64,000 bases of DNA from Berberis thunbergii (lineage: Eukaryota > Streptophyta > Magnoliopsida > Ranunculales > Berberidaceae), in NCBI GenBank assembly GCA_003290165.1, contig QNQO01000598.1, positions 248,001 through 312,000 of the forward strand, in the 5' to 3' direction. Below the pieces are notes generated by a model. It was not told the DNA's origin. It saw only the letters and a list, made by a program, of their open reading frames with translations, and searched no databases. This document shows positions 8,580 to 23,500 of the stretch, in pieces. Every line of letters begins with the position of its first letter. The stretch's first letter is position 1. The translations under genes were made by a program, and so were the position numbers.

Positions 8580-11500
8580 GTGAGTCTCTCGCTCTCTTTT
8601 TTCTGCTACTGTATCATCGTTTCATTTTCATTTTATTGTGTTTTTTGCTTCGCATTGTAATTTTACTGGTGTTTTTTACCTTAGGTTTTCATTTCTGTTC
8701 GAGGGTTTTTTCCTTGTGCTTTAGCTATATTTCTATTTGTTCAGGTTGATGTTTTTTAAGTTGGTTTCAGGGAAATGCTAATGATCTTTAGCCACAGGGC
8801 TTTGTGATTAGTCACTCAGCTTGTTAATTATTATTATTATTATTATTATTATTTTTCGCTTTCCATATGATAAAAAAAAAGGCAACAGTTTGAGAGAAAT
8901 TTTACTGAATTTGAGACGAAACCATTCAATGAAAACCCAACGACATGATCATTATAATTACGCACTCCAGGATACCATTAGGTCTGGGTTTGCTCATCTC
9001 TTGCTTTGCAGATTGTCTCAGGAGTCAGGACCTATAATTCTCTAAAAAATTGTTCAAATTTAGTAGCAAATCAGACTGCTTTTAGCAGCTAAAGCATCAG
9101 TTGTTTTTAAAGGTGAACATTTGGGATGGATTCATGCAATAAGTATTCTTGTTAAGAGAGTCTACTTGGAAATGCCTTAGAATGGTTGTAGGGAGTGAAC
9201 TTTGTGTAATTCAGAGTAAACAAAGGTTATCTTTTGTTGTGTGTCTGTTTTCTTTTCCCTTATAAGTTTACATTTGCGGAGCCATGTATTGAACTAATGT
9301 AGCATGGTTGATATCATGGTGGAAGGAAATTGAGAAAAGAGCAAACGTATTATGTAAAAAGTTCCCCAATTGCATGGATATTCTTGTTCAATAAACATTA
9401 AATCCATTGTGTCTGTATCCTTGTTGGTTTAGAAGGCAGAAGCGGAAAAAGATTTTTTGTGAGAGGGCATCTTTCCAGACTATCATGGGCGATAGGGGCC
9501 CCAAGCAGAGAGTCAGGTCTTAAGAGTTGGGGAAAACTACAGTCCTCGAGTACAATCAAGACTATCTTGAACTGGTATTTGTAGAAGGATTGGGATGAAA
9601 AGGAAATGCGAGTGCAATGATTTATATATATATTTTTTATTTTATTTTGCGTTCAACATGTGTGTGTGTGAGGAGGTTTACAATGGAGAAGAAAAGGCGT
9701 TATTCTGATTTAGAGGGCGATCGCGGAGTCACTAAATGAAGTCCTAAGTGACATGGAATGTGGCGACGACATCAACATGTCGTAGGAGATAACAGACTTG
9801 CATGCACGGACCTCAACATAAAAGGATGAGCCTAGTCTGTATATTTGTACGCATTGGCTTTAACTCCAATTCAAAACCTTTATCGATATATGAACAAGAT
9901 AACTATGGAAGGGAACGCGAATCGAGTACTTACCTTGTCATACTAGAAAGTGGATGCCCACCTCCTTTCTAACCTCTCCCCGCTAGCCTCTGGCCAGAGG
10001 AGGATTCACCCTTATAGAACGGTAGGGCAAATATACCTTCATGGGCGCGCCCGCATTTGATGATGACGGGACCGGGGGACTCTTAATGTTATGTCCGATG
10101 TCCACCCTAATCTCTCTATCTTTGTTAGGGAGTAGAAGTGACCCTAATATCCGGAACTCTATATAGCGAGTCTAGGGAGGGTATCTGGACATGTTGAACA
10201 AAAAATGAAAAAAAAAGCCTGTTGTGGTGTGATCACGACACCAATGGATTGTGCCTTGAGGGCCCGCCTTTAACTTATAAGCCTCCGGCAACTCCTGGTG
10301 TGCCTCTCGCATCACATCAGAGGCCAAATACACACACGGAGTACTCCGAACCTAAAGTACACCGTCTACAAAGCTAGACTAGACTTAATGCCTTAAAGAA
10401 AGCCTACATTTGCGTAGTTGTTTGCTCTTGACGCACTAATGCTTTGAAGCCGAAACTATACTCCTTTTGTATTAGAGAATGGAGTTAATCTTGTTCAGAA
10501 AATTCACCAAAATGTTGGGATAAATGGAGCTCCACCACTATCAGTTACATTATTTGGGGAATTCAGCCAGACCCAAGACACAAAACCCAATCCGATAAAA
10601 GGTAAATTTTGAAGATGTTGGAATTGAGACTCGACTTTGGTTGGGTTGGCACTCCTATGTGGTGCAATCATAGTCGAACACATGATTTTGATGCTACCCT
10701 GTCTAATTTTCTCCACAGTAAGAATCAAACATTCAGCTAGGCCATTATTACGATGACCTAGTTGTGCACATTTTTACAAAGAGGGGATCTTGATCATCAC
10801 TTTTGTTCAGAGAAACATCAATAGGAATTTTTTCATCAGTGTGTTCAATAAGTTAATCTCAGTCAATTCAGGAATATATTGACCATAGTGATTGCTAGTA
10901 TTGTGAAATTGAAAAAAGTCTCAGTTTGAATTGTGTCTTTTTATTGAAACGCAAGGTTTTGCGGTCAGAATCACCAAAAACATGGCATATTAAAATTATC
11001 TGGTGGTGCTCTATGGTCATTTTTTTCTTTCAGAGCCATGCATTACTTCCATATTTTCATCCGAATTGTTCCATGAAGTGCTTCCATTGGTGATAATTGT
11101 TTGGATATGCTAATATCTATCTTGGTATTTGTTTCATATTCAGGAGAAAGTCCTCAGGATGTTGTGCCTCCAGTAGAAGGTGTTGCTGGCGGTGGAACTG
11201 GTTATGGATGGAATGATGGTAGCTGGCACTGCTCCGATGATCTCCGTGGAAATATTGATCCAGCGAAGGTCCCATCTGGAGAGTTATTGCATGTGTGGTG
11301 CATGCCAAGTACTGCAAATATTGGACAGCAAGAAATGCCTCGATCTCTGGAACCTGTAAGTTTGTTTTATTTCGGTGTATTTAGTTTTCTAACAAAGTTT
11401 GAGGTTTTTATCTTAGTGTTGAGATAAAATTGCTGGTGTATTACAATTGATTGTTTGCATCCATTGAGATCTACCTGTACGTGCTTCTTGATGTAGGCAT

Positions 11501-14500
11501 AGGCATTTTATTCTTTCTTCAGTGCACTAGTGTGTATATGTGTAGTCATTATTTCACTCAAGGACATGAGACATTTGCATAGTTGCATACGCATACGCGC
11601 ACAAACATAAACCAAAATAATGCATTTTTTTGTCATTAAGTGCATTTTTTATGGTGAATCAGCAACCACTTTTTTTATTTTTATTTATTTTTATTTCTCA
11701 TTACTATAGTCATTCATTTCTTTTCCTTTTTTCATTTTATGGAGTTAATGGAGTACTATTTACAATTTAGCATATAATAAAAAATGTAAGTTAAGAATAC
11801 TAGTGCATACATACATGAACTAAGATAGAGTTGGTGACAAGATGCAAACTGGGGGTCTCTACATCACTAGTTCTAGGATGGTAAGAAAAGTGATGAGATT
11901 AGTTTCAAGTGCATACCAACATAATGTTAGTGATGAGGATGACAAGGAGTGAAGGTGTTGAAATAGTAGTCACCAATGTAGATCCCATTGTTACATGGGT
12001 TGTGAGAGGTTGTGTAGTTAAAAACAACATTATAACGCTGATATAACTTTTAACGTGGGTGAACCGTTACGTTATGACACTATCACGTTATGGTATCACA
12101 ACTTCGATATAACGGCGTTATGTGGTCGTTATTGAAATACCGTTTTTTTTTTTTTCAATAACGCTGTTTTAACGTTTTGCAACGGCCGGTACCAAGCCCG
12201 GATAAAGGAGGAGGGTTGGTGTTAGGCTTGTGATAGCCAACCGTAAAAACCCCATCACATCCCTTTTCATGGATATTGGTTCAAAAAGATTAATGCAGAA
12301 GGATAGGGCGTCCCCCGCTATAAGTGACGCGCTGCACCTACGCTCGGGTGTAGTGACAAATGAGCAAGGCGCGCTGCAGCGGCGCCCGGCTGTAGTGTTA
12401 AATAGGCAAGGGTTCTCGCACCTTTCTGGACGGGGGCGAGTAAAGAAGCTAGTCCAGGTTAGAGCTAGAGATAGAATGATTAGATTAGCCTCTTGAAACA
12501 TAGAAACCTTGACGGGAAAAACAATAAAATTAGTGGATGTCATGCGTAGGAGGAAAATAAACATAGTTTGTCTTCAAGAGACAAAATGGAAGGGGAACAA
12601 GGCTAAAGATTTAGGAGGAGGGTTCAAACTCTTCTATTCTGGTAAAGATGGCACTAGGAACGGGGTGAGAATAGTGGTAGATAAAGTTTTTAAGGATGCA
12701 ATAGTCGACGTTAGGAGGTTTGGGGATAGAATCATAAGTATTAAATTAGCTTTAGAACTAGAGATGGTGCATGTTATTAGTGTGTATGCACTCCAAGTGG
12801 GTTTGGACGAGGAGACAAAGAAGGATTTTTGGGACTCTTTAGAGGAGTTAGTTCTTGGAATTCCCTCTTCCGATAGGGTTTTCCTAGGCGGGGATTTGAA
12901 TGGTCATGTCGGTAAGGATAGAGTTGGGTATGAGAGGGTACATGGAGGTCAAGGCTTTGGGGATCGAAACACTGCGGGGATTTCTATTTTAGATTTTGTT
13001 TTAGCTCAGGATTTTGGGATCGTAAATACTTTTTATAAGAAGAGGAAAGATCACCTGGTGACCTTTGCGAGTGGGCATAATAGAAGTCAAATTGATTATT
13101 TTCTTGTGAAGAGACACGATTTAGGTAGGTGTAAAAATTGTAAGGTTATACCAGGAGTGTGTCTGACATCCCAACATAGGCTGTTAGTTCTCGATTTTTG
13201 TCTTAAGAGTAGGGGTCGTATTGCTATAGAACAGGTTAGACCGAGAATTAAGTGGTGGACCTTACAGGGAGATGTGTGCCAAAGATTTCGAAAGAGAATT
13301 TTGGGTGGCCAGTCAGTTTCAGAGGGTGGGGAGAATCTAGAACCAAAGGATAGGACTGGTAGTGCGGATCTTTTTGAACATTTGGCAAACCGAATAAGAA
13401 GATGTGCGAAGGAAGAGTTAGGACAGGCCAAAAGAGGAGGTTTCTATGATAAGGAGACATGGTGGTGGAACGCGGATGTGCAACAAACCATTGCGGAAAA
13501 GAAAAGATGTTTTAAGGCGTGGCAAAAAGATAGGTGCCTAGAGTCTTATGAGCTTTATAAGCAGGCTAAGAAGTTGAGTAGTAGAGCAGTAGGGGAAGCT
13601 AAGAAGAGAGCGTATGATGCTCTTTATAATAGGCTAGGTACGAAGGAAGGGGAGAAGGATATTTTCAAGATAGCGAAGGCTAGAGAACGAAAAACTAGGG
13701 ACTTAAGTAATGTTAAGTGTGTTAAGCATGCTGATGGAAGAGTCTTAATGCAGGATAAAACTATTTTAGATAGATGGAAGGATTACTTTTGGAACCTACT
13801 CAATGGAACACATGTAGGGGAGTTAAACTTGGAGGGGTATGCTTCACAGGAAGGGAGAGATCGCGTGTTCCATCGCAGAGTTAGTGCTACAGAAGTGATA
13901 GAAGCTTTAAAAAGAATGAAGACAGGGAGGCCGTTGGACCGGATGATATACCAATTGAAGCATGGAAATGTCTGGGAGAAGTTGGGATTCAATGGCTAAC
14001 TAAGCTCTTTAATAGGATTCTGAAAACTAGACAAATGCCAGATTCATGGAGGCATAGCATTGTGATACCAATTTATAAGAACAAAGGGGATATCCAGAAT
14101 TGCTCGAACTATAGAGGGATAAAGCTTATGAGTCATACGATGAAACTTTGGGAGAGGGTTATAGAACAAAGACTTAGGAGTTTAACCACGATTTCGGAGA
14201 ATCAATTTGGATTTATGCCAGGTAGGTCTACTACGGAGGCCATCTTCCTGCTTAGGCAAACTGTAGAAAAATATCGAGAGGCACGTAAGAGTTTGCATAT
14301 GATTTTTATTGATCTGGAGAAAGCATATGATAGGGTCCCCAGGGAGTTAATTTGGTGGGTGCTTGAAAGGAAGAAAGTGTCTCAATGTTATGTCGATATC
14401 ATTAAGGATATGTATGAAGGGGTTGTAACAAGTGTTCGCTCAGTAAGTGGGGTGTCTAGTGAATTTCCAGTGACAGTAGGACTACATCAAGGGTCGGCGT

Positions 14501-17500
14501 TAAGTCCATATCTCTTTGCTTTGGTCATGGATGAGTTGACGAGACATCTGCAAGAAGATGTACCTTGGTGCATGTTATTTGTAGATGATATTGTCTTGAT
14601 GGATGAGACTAGTGCAGGTTTAGGTCAGAAACTAGTTAAGTGGCAGGAGGCTTTAGAGAGTAAAGGTTTTAGAATTAGCCGTTCGAAGACGGAGTATCTA
14701 GTGTGCAACTTTGGGTGTGAACCAAGAGGGAGAAGTAATGCAATTGAGATCGAAGGTGTCGAGGTCCTGGAGTGTGAGGCTTTTCGATACCTAGGGTCTA
14801 TAATTCAAAAGAATGGGGCTATTGGAGCAGATGTAGACCACAGGATTAAAGCTGGTTGGTTGAAATGGCGAATGGCGTCAGGAGTATTGTGTGATAGAAG
14901 GATGCCTGCAAGGCTAAAAGGGAAATGCTATAAGACCATTGTTTGACCAGCCATGCTATACGGTTCAGAATGTTGGGCTACTACGGGACAACATACGCAT
15001 AGGATGGCAGTAGCAGAAATGCGTATGTTAAGGTGGATGTGTGGTAAAACTCATAAGGATAAAATTAGAAATGAAAGAATTAGGAGATACTTAGGTGTAG
15101 CGTCCATAGAGGAAAAAAATTAGAGAACGACGTTTAACTTGGTTTGATCATGTGCGGAGGAGACCAAACACGGCGCCAATTAGAAAATGTTTAGATTGAC
15201 AAGTTAATGGAGGGTGTAGACGGAGGGGACGACCGTTGAAAACTTGGATGAAGACGGTGAATGACGATATCATTGAGCTAGGATTAGGTGAGGAAATGTG
15301 GGAAGATCGCATTGCTTGGAGAACCAAAATTCATGTAGCCGACCCCGAAACTCTCGGGAATGGGCTTTGATGATGATGATGATGATGACATTAAAAAAAT
15401 CACACATTTTATTCTCGATCGAACTAGAACCCTAGATTCATAGGAAAGAAGGACCAGATCTTGCCGTAGCCAATCGCTAGAGAACTAGACCTCGCCGTTT
15501 GACAGAGAATGAGATAAGGAGGGAAGAAGACGAAGAGTCGATCACACTCTCTCTTGCGATCTCACTCTCATACTAAGGGAAGATGTTTTTTATTAAGGTT
15601 TTTTATTTTTGAATTTAATGTTATGAATATGATTTACTTTTTTGACTATATGCATTAATATTTTGTGGGGGTATTAAAATATATATTTAAAAAACTACTC
15701 CGTTATATCTCTGTATATCTCGTTATAACCTTTTTTTTTTTTTTTTTTTTTTTTTTTTGAAAGGCATGCCGGTTTTTTCAGCCTAGGATCCGTAACCTAG
15801 TCCCGAGATGTGACCTACGGGTCGAATACCACCCCGAAATAAAGATGCCTCCAGTGGGTCTCGAAGCAAGGATCTGTGGAACAAGTCCACAAAGCCTTAA
15901 CCAATCGACCACAGCCCCTTTGGCATATCTCGTTATAACCTATAACGCTCTTGGACCGTTATGGGTCCGTTATCCGATTTAACTGCATACGCTGATACCA
16001 TTATAGCCTTTCAAAATTGTAATTTTTTTGCAAAATTTGAAAACACTCTGCTTGTCCGGTAGGAGCAATGATCGGTTAGGAACAATCTCAATCAATTAGT
16101 CGTAATCTCACAATTAGTTTGAATTTATGATGCGTAGAAATGTAGAAGTTAATAGAAACTTTTTTAGCTGGTTGTAGGTTGACTAGATTTCTTGAGTGGA
16201 GCTTGACGAAAAACTTTAAAAACACTTGATTTAAAAAATGCCTTTTAAATCATTTGGTTTAATTTAAACCTTTAAATTGTGTATACAATTGGTATGGATC
16301 TATATACGGTCTAATACCAAAGCTTCATCCCGCGCATACAATTGCATTATTATTCAGCAGATATATGCACCTCTCTTCGAAAGCCACATGGCATCCTTCT
16401 AGAGGCTTTGAGGTTCAACCTATGGTTGCAACATGGCATTAGATTTCCATTATGAAAAAAAAAAAAAAAACTTCCACGATTTTTTCTCTTTTATATGCAG
16501 ATTTTTTAAAAAAAATTCAATGTTTTGGAAAGATTTTACCAGGATTGTAAGGTTTGAGGAAACTATCATTCTATGAACAAGATAACTATGAACCCATGAT
16601 TTTCTCAAACATGTACTATACTTTAAATAATGAGGTCCACTTTAATAAATCCTATAATATAGTTGCCTAACTCATGCTAAAAACCGTAAGACTTACATAA
16701 ATAATAGGAACACTTGGGTATTTTTGCAGGTTCCAACTTGTAATCCCGTTATGGTGTTTATGATCATTGTGATAAATGTTAAATATTGAAATAATTTTTA
16801 ACATATGTAATTGAAAATTGCATGTGCTCAGGAATGAAGACTTTCAAAATCATAAAATTTTAAAAATTGGAAATACCTGGCTGGTAGAAGTAGTGACCAG
16901 TAGGGAACAATACTAAAACAAAAGTCAGTTCAGCTTTGTAGGCTCTCAACAGAGCATTATCCAAATGTAGATGTTATATTTTAGAATATTTAGCGTCTGA
17001 AGAGGCAAAAGAAAATAAGATAGGGTTGATGGTCTCGATATGATGGTTGCATCCTCTATCCTCTTATATCTATATTATTCAATATCTGTCAAATACCCAA
17101 TAAAAACCTAACTATTATTGGAATCTTTTCCCTTGACTCTAAACTTTCATTCTGTAGGGGATTTATATGCAAAGTAATTATCTTTCCTTCACATTCTTTT
17201 CTTTCCTAAATCAGGCCATATTCAAGTTATGTAGTTAAATTGGAAAGTGGTCGCAACTCGGTACAAGACCGAATTACGATTAAGCGGAATTAATCGGATT
17301 TTACCAGTCTACTTTAAATATTAATATATAATTTAGGAACAACCATCACGACACAAGTAATAAGTGATAGAAAATTAGCACTTAGCAACATCACTACCAG
17401 TAAATAACAATATGTAAACTCTAAAACTAACATTCAATCATTAAAAAATAAATCGATATAAGTTATATTAGTAAAAATAATTTGCATTCAATCATTCATA

Positions 17501-20500
17501 AATAAACTAATATAAGTTATAGCGATAAATCGGCAAGTCGGCTGGACCGATTAGTCGGTGACTCACCAATTTTTCGGAGTCTGCTAAACTCCAACTGATT
17601 TCACCCAATTCGATTCGGTTAAACCCCGAATTACGATTAATCAGCGATTTTTCGCCGCATTAATAACATAGTATTCAAGTCATCCACTAACATACCCAAT
17701 GACCTAGCCACAACCCACCTCCCAAAAATGTTCATGGGAACAACTTTTAAAGGGTCATAAATGATTGAGACGGTCCAAACACACTCCTTGTCTACTTTTT
17801 TCAATCTAGAGAAAGCTCGTCTAACCCTTCCACCAACTTGTGATCTATGCAGTTAAAACGGATAACGGACCCATAATGATTCAAGAGCGTTATAGGTTAT
17901 AACGAGATATAACAGAATAATTTTTAAAATAGATTTTAATACTTCCACAAATATTAATGTATTATAGAGTAAAAAAAAGTAAATCATGTTCATAACATTA
18001 AATTCAAAAACAAAAAAACATGAATAAAAACACCTTTCCTTCGTATGAGAGTGAAATCGCAACAGAGAGCGATCGATTCTTCGTCTTCTTCCCTTCTACT
18101 ATCATTATTTGTCAAACGACGATGTCTGGTTCTCTGTCGATTGGTGACGGCTAGCTCAAGTCCTTTCCTATGAGTTTAGGGTTCTCGTTCGATCGAGAAT
18201 GAAATGGGTGAATTTTTTTTTTAATGTATTAGAATAAAACGTTAAAACGAGGTTATTGAAATAACGGTCATATAACGCCGTTATATCGGAGGTGCGATAC
18301 CATAACGTCATAATGTCATAACGTAATGGCTCACCCCCGTTAAGAGTTATATCGGTGTTATAACGCCGTTTTAATTGCACAACTTGTGATCCCAAATCTG
18401 AACTGCCTAGTAGACGAAATCGTTATCAAATCATAGTGTCTCTGCTTCATGTCTCCTAAAAATATCTTTCAACAAAGCTGCCTAGATTAATGTGATATTT
18501 GGACGATTCTCTTGGATCAGATTGCGCAATCCAAGACCCCTAGGGTTCAAACTTAAAATTTAGTCTTCATTGTAAGTATTTGGGTTGTTACGAAGGTCTT
18601 AATCACTAATAGTTTCTATCTTTTAGTTGTGGAATAAAGTCGTATTGCTTCATGTCTCCTAAAAATATCTTTCAACAAAGCTGCCTAGGTTAATGTGATA
18701 TTTGGACGATTCTCTTAGATTAGATTGTGCAATCCAAGACCCGTAGGGTTCAAACTTAAAATTTAGTCTTCATTGTAAGTATTTGGGTTCTTAGTCACTA
18801 ATAGTTTCTATCTTTTAGTTGTGGAATAAAGTTGTTTTTGTTTTGTCGGAGCAAAAAAAAAGGACTGGATCACCCTCAATGTCATCCACACTTCTCTAAC
18901 AAGGCAAATAATGATATGAAATCTAACAAGGCAAAGAATGATAGGATATCTAACAAGGCAACAAGTCTTCAAATGTGAGCGATATTGCTATGCAGATTAT
19001 GGCAAGGATATGGCATGGGTGACTTACTAAGTGGTTGGTTTTTTTTTTTTTACTTTTTTTTTTCTTTCCAAGTACACTAAAATTTACTAGTTTTCTGGTC
19101 CTCATCTCTTTGACGAATGTTGTTTGTAGTTTTGTTTGGTTTGCCTTAGTCACTAAATTTAACATTTGGCTATGCAGTTAAAACGACATTATATCGCCAT
19201 TATAATTCTGATATAACGCTTAACGGGGGTGAGCCGTTACGTGATGACATTATCACGTTATGGTATCACAGCTCCGATATAACGGCGTTATATGACCGCT
19301 GTTGAGATAACGTTTTTTTAATAACTCTGTTTTAACGTTTTGTTCTAATAAATAAATTTTTTTAAAACAAATACCCTTTTCACTTTCAATCGAATTAGAA
19401 CCTTAAACTCATAGCAAAGAAAGAGAACCAGAGTTTAATGTCACCAATCGGCAGAGAACGAGAAAAGAAGAAGATGAAGAGTTGATCGCACTCTCTGTTG
19501 CGATCTCTCTCATACGAAGGGAATGTGTTTTTTATTAATATTTTTTTTTTTGAAATTAATGTTATGGACATGATTTACTCTTTTGACTCTATAATACATT
19601 AATATTTTATGGGGTATTAAAAATATATTTAAAAAACTATTCCATTATATCTTATAACGCTCTTGAACCGTTATGGATCCATTATTTGTTTTAACTGCAT
19701 AGGTGAGAGATGGGTAAACATCACAAGAGCAAAAAGAGGAGTTTGTTTAAAATTCATTGAGGAGAGCTAGGCTGGATTTGCTTATTCTTTTAGTGATCAA
19801 GATCTATTGTTTTTACCTTAGTGACGCTTGGGGGATAGGGATGTAGGTGCATTAGTAGGATTTTGTATGCTTTGTGATGAGTCCAAGATTACGATGCAAG
19901 ACAAGATCATTGGTGATTTTCTGTTACTATGTCGTGTAAGGATAGGGAAGATGATGAAAACTAGATTGGTACTGGAGTCTATGACTGATGCAACTCTTAA
20001 CTTTTGATCTCTGTGAAGATCTTGATGATGTGGCTGGTCATGTGGGTGATCGTGATACCCCTTAGTGTATTGGGGGACTTCAATGTTATCTGTTTCCTTC
20101 ATTAAATCTGGATATAGAAGGGTCACTGCAAGTTGGTGACTGTGATATCCATTTCCTTAATAATTCGTAGGGTCACTGCAGAAGGCAAGGGATTTTGCCA
20201 AGTTTATTCATAGGAATTAAGTGCTGGAGGTCTCCAGTTGGTCTATAAACAAGAGGTATCACTAATCAGTATACTTGATAGACTCATCATTAACAGTTCC
20301 TGGGATGGTATATGCCTATCATTGTCTTAGTCCAGTGTCACGCTGCAAATAGCAGCTTATATTAAAGACCCTAACTTCAGTGATAAGGTAGTCGGTGAGG
20401 CTGTTAAGGTTAGACCTAGTTATTAGTTCCAGTAGCACTTTTGCCCTTCTCCTATAGCCTGTGGACTTGTACCTGTGGGGAAGCTAGATGCCATCCACCT

Positions 20501-23500
20501 ATAGCTGATAACGTCTTCCAGTGGGTTAAATCATAGGGCAAAAGTGGTCTCTTCATTAAGGGGGTGTGGCTTTGGGATAGGGTATTATTTGCTACTACAT
20601 GGACGATCTGAGAAATAGAAGGATCTTGAAAGGGTCTTCTAGAGACATTCTTCATTTTACTAGGGACTTGAAGTCCCAAGTCTGGAACTGGGGTGTTACA
20701 TGGGGAGTGTTGGATGGTCAACCTTTCCATGTTTGCATCTTTAATTGAGATAGCACTTTCTATTTGTAATTGAGGTGCCTGACATCTTTTTTTCAGCTAG
20801 TTGACCTTTTCAGTCAATAGCTGGTGTGTCTTTTCTCTCCCATTCTGTTTCAATCTATATATTACCGGTTTTATTGATAAAAAAAAATTTAATTAAAAAA
20901 AGAAAACTTGAAATTTTGATGGAAGATTTTAATGTCTGTTTGATGGCAAGGAAAAGGAAAGCGTCATTTTTCATTATTATGCTGTTTGAGTACCATTGTT
21001 TGCAACATGGAAAATAGTCATTTTCCTACTTTTAGTTGTTTGCAACATGGAAAGGTAAATGCTCTGTGGACAGCTCTCAGCCTCTCACCCTTTAGCTTTG
21101 CAAGAATCTTTGGCTACTGCCAAGCATGCCTGCCTCCCTTCTCCTTTTGATCACAAAATTTTCTGAAAGTGCTTCCTCCTAGAACTGATTTCTTCACTTG
21201 GACAGTAGGTCATGGAAGCATTCTTACTGTTGGACAACCTGATTAGGTGAGGTCTTCCCATTCCCAACAAATGTTACTTTTGTGAAAATGCTAGAGGTCA
21301 TGAAAAAATTCTTACAGTTGGACCTGATTAGGAGAGAGGTCTTCCCATTCTCAGCAGATGCTGTGAAAATGCTGGAGAAACAGTGTAACACCTTTTTCTC
21401 CTGCTCATTCACTAATCATCTCGCTTGCTATCTGTTCCCATGCAAATGTTCAACCGCCCCCTCCCCCCCAATGCTTAGTTCTTGCTTCAATGGGCTTCCA
21501 CCTGCAAAGGGAAAACTTCTCTTCTAAAGGCAGTTGGTTGTGGAGCTAGTTCTTGTTGGTTCCCTTTGGGTATAATTCGGAAAGAGAGGAACAACAAGAG
21601 TTTTGAAGGGTCCAAGGAGTTGTCTGTATGCTTATTAATATCCCTCCATTGGCACTAGGGTTACACTTGGGAGGTGTTAAATGGGGCTCCTTTCCACCTA
21701 TGTTCGATAACCTGGGCTAGCATTTTCAATTGTAACCCTTGCTTTCAGTTGTAGTCTGCTTTCCTTGTGACCTGCTCAGTCACTTGACACTTTTGTTATT
21801 AATATATAGCCTGCGTTTTTATTACTGATCAAAAACATAAATTTCCATGGAAATTCCATGACATCATCTTCTTTATTAATACCCACCAATATCAACATAG
21901 AATGTGTTGAATATAACCATCAACAGAATTTGTCTGACACCAAGGGAATTGTATCAAGTTGTTGAAATTAATTAAAGAAAATACCCACATAAAAGATACC
22001 AATGAAATAAATTAACCAATAATATATCTATGAGACAAATCTACCAAAAAAAAACCGAAGTGATCCACCTATCATTGACATCTGATCTGAAAATTCCATT
22101 AAGGATGATCAGAGGTAGAACGTCTTCTAAATAATTTTTTTTGTATCTGAGAACCCCATCTGATTTGAAGTCATAATCGATTAGGAGTTTGAAGGTTGAC
22201 AATGGAGAGGAGAACAAGGGTGTATGATCTGAAATAGCAATCTGATATGAACAGATACAGATCTGCTGTTTGTAGATCCAAAATACATTTTGAAGTTCAT
22301 GCGTGATTTGAAAATGAACGCACGCACGGGTTCGTGGGGATGGTAGTGTGGTGGGGGGAGAGAGATCTCTCTGTTTCTCTAGAGGTCCATATTGAAACCT
22401 AATCTGATATGAAACGATCTTCCATGAAAGGTGCTAGGAATCTAACACTTACATTCAAATTAATTGAGAGTAAAGCATCAATTTCAACTTTCTTGCAGTA
22501 TGAGCAGGTTATACATAGAGTCCCATGGTCGAATCCACAAAAATTGACTAGGGTGTTTTGAACAAATGAAACACAAGAAAAAGAAAAGAAATGAAATGAG
22601 AAAGTTTGTAGAGATTGATGAGACTAGAAAATATGGTAATTGAAAAAATATGACAAGTGACTTTAAGACATTCGAATCCCCCTTGAATGTGTATAACTTC
22701 AAGATGCTTTAATGGAATATTCCATTATAAACAAGTGGCGTCATGGATGAATAACCATTGTCTTCTTGAAGATATGGATTTCAAGCACTAAAATACTAAA
22801 GGTCCACTCTTTCTCAATCAAGTTATCAGTCTCTAACTATTGAATGTCAAGAATTGATTTCGAGCACGTCGAATCTAAGAAATCTAATGATAAACGAACA
22901 AAAATGAATTAATAATAACTACCACTAGTGCATGGAAGATTTTTTTCCCTTAACATCGCTTAACAGGACCTCCAGGGGATCAAGCTTGAGACACTGATAT
23001 CTAACTAATGTGATCTTGTTTGATATATGGCCCACCAAAAAGGTAATTTTAACTAACATATAAATGTTTGGTATAAGGTCAATGCACGATAACACACAAA
23101 CTATATTATAAGGGATTTGTCGAGTATATGTTGCGCTTTTGCCCGGAAAAGCCTACACATTGGTCCACCCCTGTATGTGGTCGGCCTGGAGAAGTATAAA
23201 TGGCTTTATGGCTTGGAGAGACAAAAAAACTGTGAATACATGCTAACATGTGTCACAGGATGAACATTGTCAGATGTACGGGCATGCTGAAGGCGGTGCT
23301 AGAGTTGTGGAAGGCATTTTAAATTGAGTTGGAGATACATTGGTAATATTTCGAAGGCATGTTAGTAGATATGGGTTAATATGCGTTGTGCTGGATGGTG
23401 GAAGGAAATGAACATTAAGGTTTTCGGCAATAAGGCGCTAGATTTGGATGCATTTGTGGTAGAAGTATTGATTACTCTATGGGGTTGTGTATCACATCTT

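Larger units (their letters stand above)
12011..15990 (+). mobile_element. Mutator-like MITE, copy A (interrupted by a LINE and a SINE)
   Basis: The left part (12011-12178) and right part (15390-15730, 15941-15990) match copies B and C (17846-18379 and 19171-19701). The left terminus reads TGTGTAGTTAAAA and the right terminus TTTAACTGCATA, variants of the family TIR TATGCAGTTAAAACG. Subterminal palindromes such as AACGGCGTTAT are shared. A RTE LINE and a SINE have split it, so the MITE is the oldest of the three. Removing the inserts leaves about 0.55 kb. Confidence 0.8.

Noticed and set aside
12230..12496. Separate small gene upstream of the LINE ORF
   Set aside because: It is the same LINE reading frame continuing before an in-frame TGA at 12494-12496.
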